Shown in pieces: positions 63,893 through 64,000 of a DNA stretch of 64,000 nt (its first letter is position 1; each line of letters opens with the position of its first letter). A program made the position numbers and the translations under genes. Source of the stretch: Phytohabitans suffuscus (GTDB taxonomy: Bacteria; Actinomycetota; Actinomycetes; Mycobacteriales; Micromonosporaceae); the NCBI RefSeq assembly GCF_011764565.1, contig NZ_AP022871.1, forward strand, positions 2,542,001 through 2,606,000. The letters are read 5' to 3'. The notes below the pieces were generated by a model. That model had not been told where the DNA came from, did not search any database, and was given only the letters and a program-made list of their open reading frames with translations.

Positions 63893-63948
63893 GATCAGGG
63901 ACTTCATGGTGGGACACGCCGGCCGGCACGCCCACCAAGTCCCTGATC
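63893..63948. repeat. Long palindrome (candidate MITE or cruciform)
   Basis: GATCAGGGACTT (63893-63904) pairs with AAGTCCCTGATC (63937-63948). Next GGTGGG (63908-63913) pairs with CCCACC (63931-63936) after a 3-base bulge, and the centre holds GCCGGCCGGC, itself a palindrome. The whole 56 bases fold into one hairpin between repeat copies B and C. Confidence 0.85.
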
Positions 63949-63969
63949 AACCACCGCCGGGTGTGTGCG

Positions 63970-64000
63970 GCGGAGGGTGAGGCCGCGGGAGCAACGGTCT
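63970..64000 (+). repeat. Dispersed repeat, copy C (cut by the window end)
   Basis: These 31 bases are identical to 19614-19644 of copy A. The rest of the copy lies beyond the window. Confidence 0.85.

Larger units (their letters stand above)
63246..64000. other. 755-base region without a credible gene, rich in repeats
   Basis: Short open frames exist on both strands but none has a convincing start or recognisable protein. The region holds a nested hairpin (63562-63609), an inverted copy of the dispersed repeat (63762-63822), a long palindrome (63893-63948) and a direct-orientation copy of the repeat cut by the window edge (63970-64000). Confidence 0.8.

Noticed and set aside
63379..63950. 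Several 75-175 codon frames at the right end
   Set aside because: They run through hairpins and repeats, have no ribosome-binding site, and differ between strands without any domain signal.

Overview
The window is a very GC-rich actinomycete chromosome segment. It is most consistent with the family Micromonosporaceae: strong G/C third-position bias, frequent GTG starts, ATGA/GTGA stop-start overlaps, mycothiol- and cysteine-biosynthesis genes of actinobacterial type, and a block that keeps the mycobacterial Rv1330-Rv1341 gene neighbourhood (pncB, clpS, DUF2017, mec, cysO, cysM, MBL phosphodiesterase, rph, rdgB). I cannot fix the genus. No rRNA, tRNA, CRISPR array or complete transposase was seen.

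Layout. 1-1902: end of the histidine-degradation operon (hutI tail, hutH). 2006-3348: rph-rdgB. 3442-3834: a collapsed VapB/VapC fusion. 3801-7209: SGNH hydrolase and two GT4 glycosyltransferases. 7286-13320: MBL phosphodiesterase, a small membrane protein, the cysM-cysO-mec cysteine pathway, a LysR/aldo-keto reductase pair, DUF2017 and clpS. 13422-19518: a P-loop-like hypothetical, a large LuxR-type ATPase regulator, and pncB-pncA for NAD salvage. 19700-25469: ctaD, an FAD monooxygenase, and a kdgK-eda pair with a divergent IclR regulator. 25549-26715: secreted GH12-CBM2 cellulase behind a CebR-like box. 26919-28905: an AbiE-like type IV toxin-antitoxin pair. 29030-30510: STAS protein and a LigD-like phosphoesterase with a defective ligase half. 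30496-38291: a tightly overlapping catabolic operon of unknown substrate (dehydrogenase, degenerate SDR, double cupin, amidohydrolase, E1 alpha/beta, M24 protein) led by an XRE-cupin regulator. 38375-40569: a two-gene module of a membrane TrkA-N/RyR protein and a SLOG protein. 40574-53616: a glucuronoxylan/oligosaccharide utilisation locus (acetyl esterase, LacI, GH3, two permeases, binding protein, DUF624, GH42, GH67). 53820-60949: sulfatase-like membrane protein, Clp-N/HTH regulator, ABC exporter with two-component system, maleylpyruvate-isomerase-like protein and MarR. 61380-63245: secreted VWA/Calx-beta protein. 63246-64000: non-coding, packed with inverted and dispersed repeats.

The carbohydrate genes fit a saprophytic lifestyle: GH12 attacks beta-glucan outside the cell, and oligosaccharides imported by the binding protein and permeases are trimmed inside by GH67, GH3, GH42 and the acetyl esterase under LacI control; kdgK-eda feeds 2-keto-3-deoxy sugar acids into pyruvate.

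A property of the sequence itself matters for any reader: nine genes-disrupting sites (plus one possible) in eight genes are each explained by one missing G or C, and restoring it gives a family-length protein. I annotate these genes at full length and mark each site. The most promising biology is the TrkA-N/RyR plus SLOG module; next come the VapBC fusion, the tailed CysO, the E1 pair without E2, and the repeat cluster at the right end.
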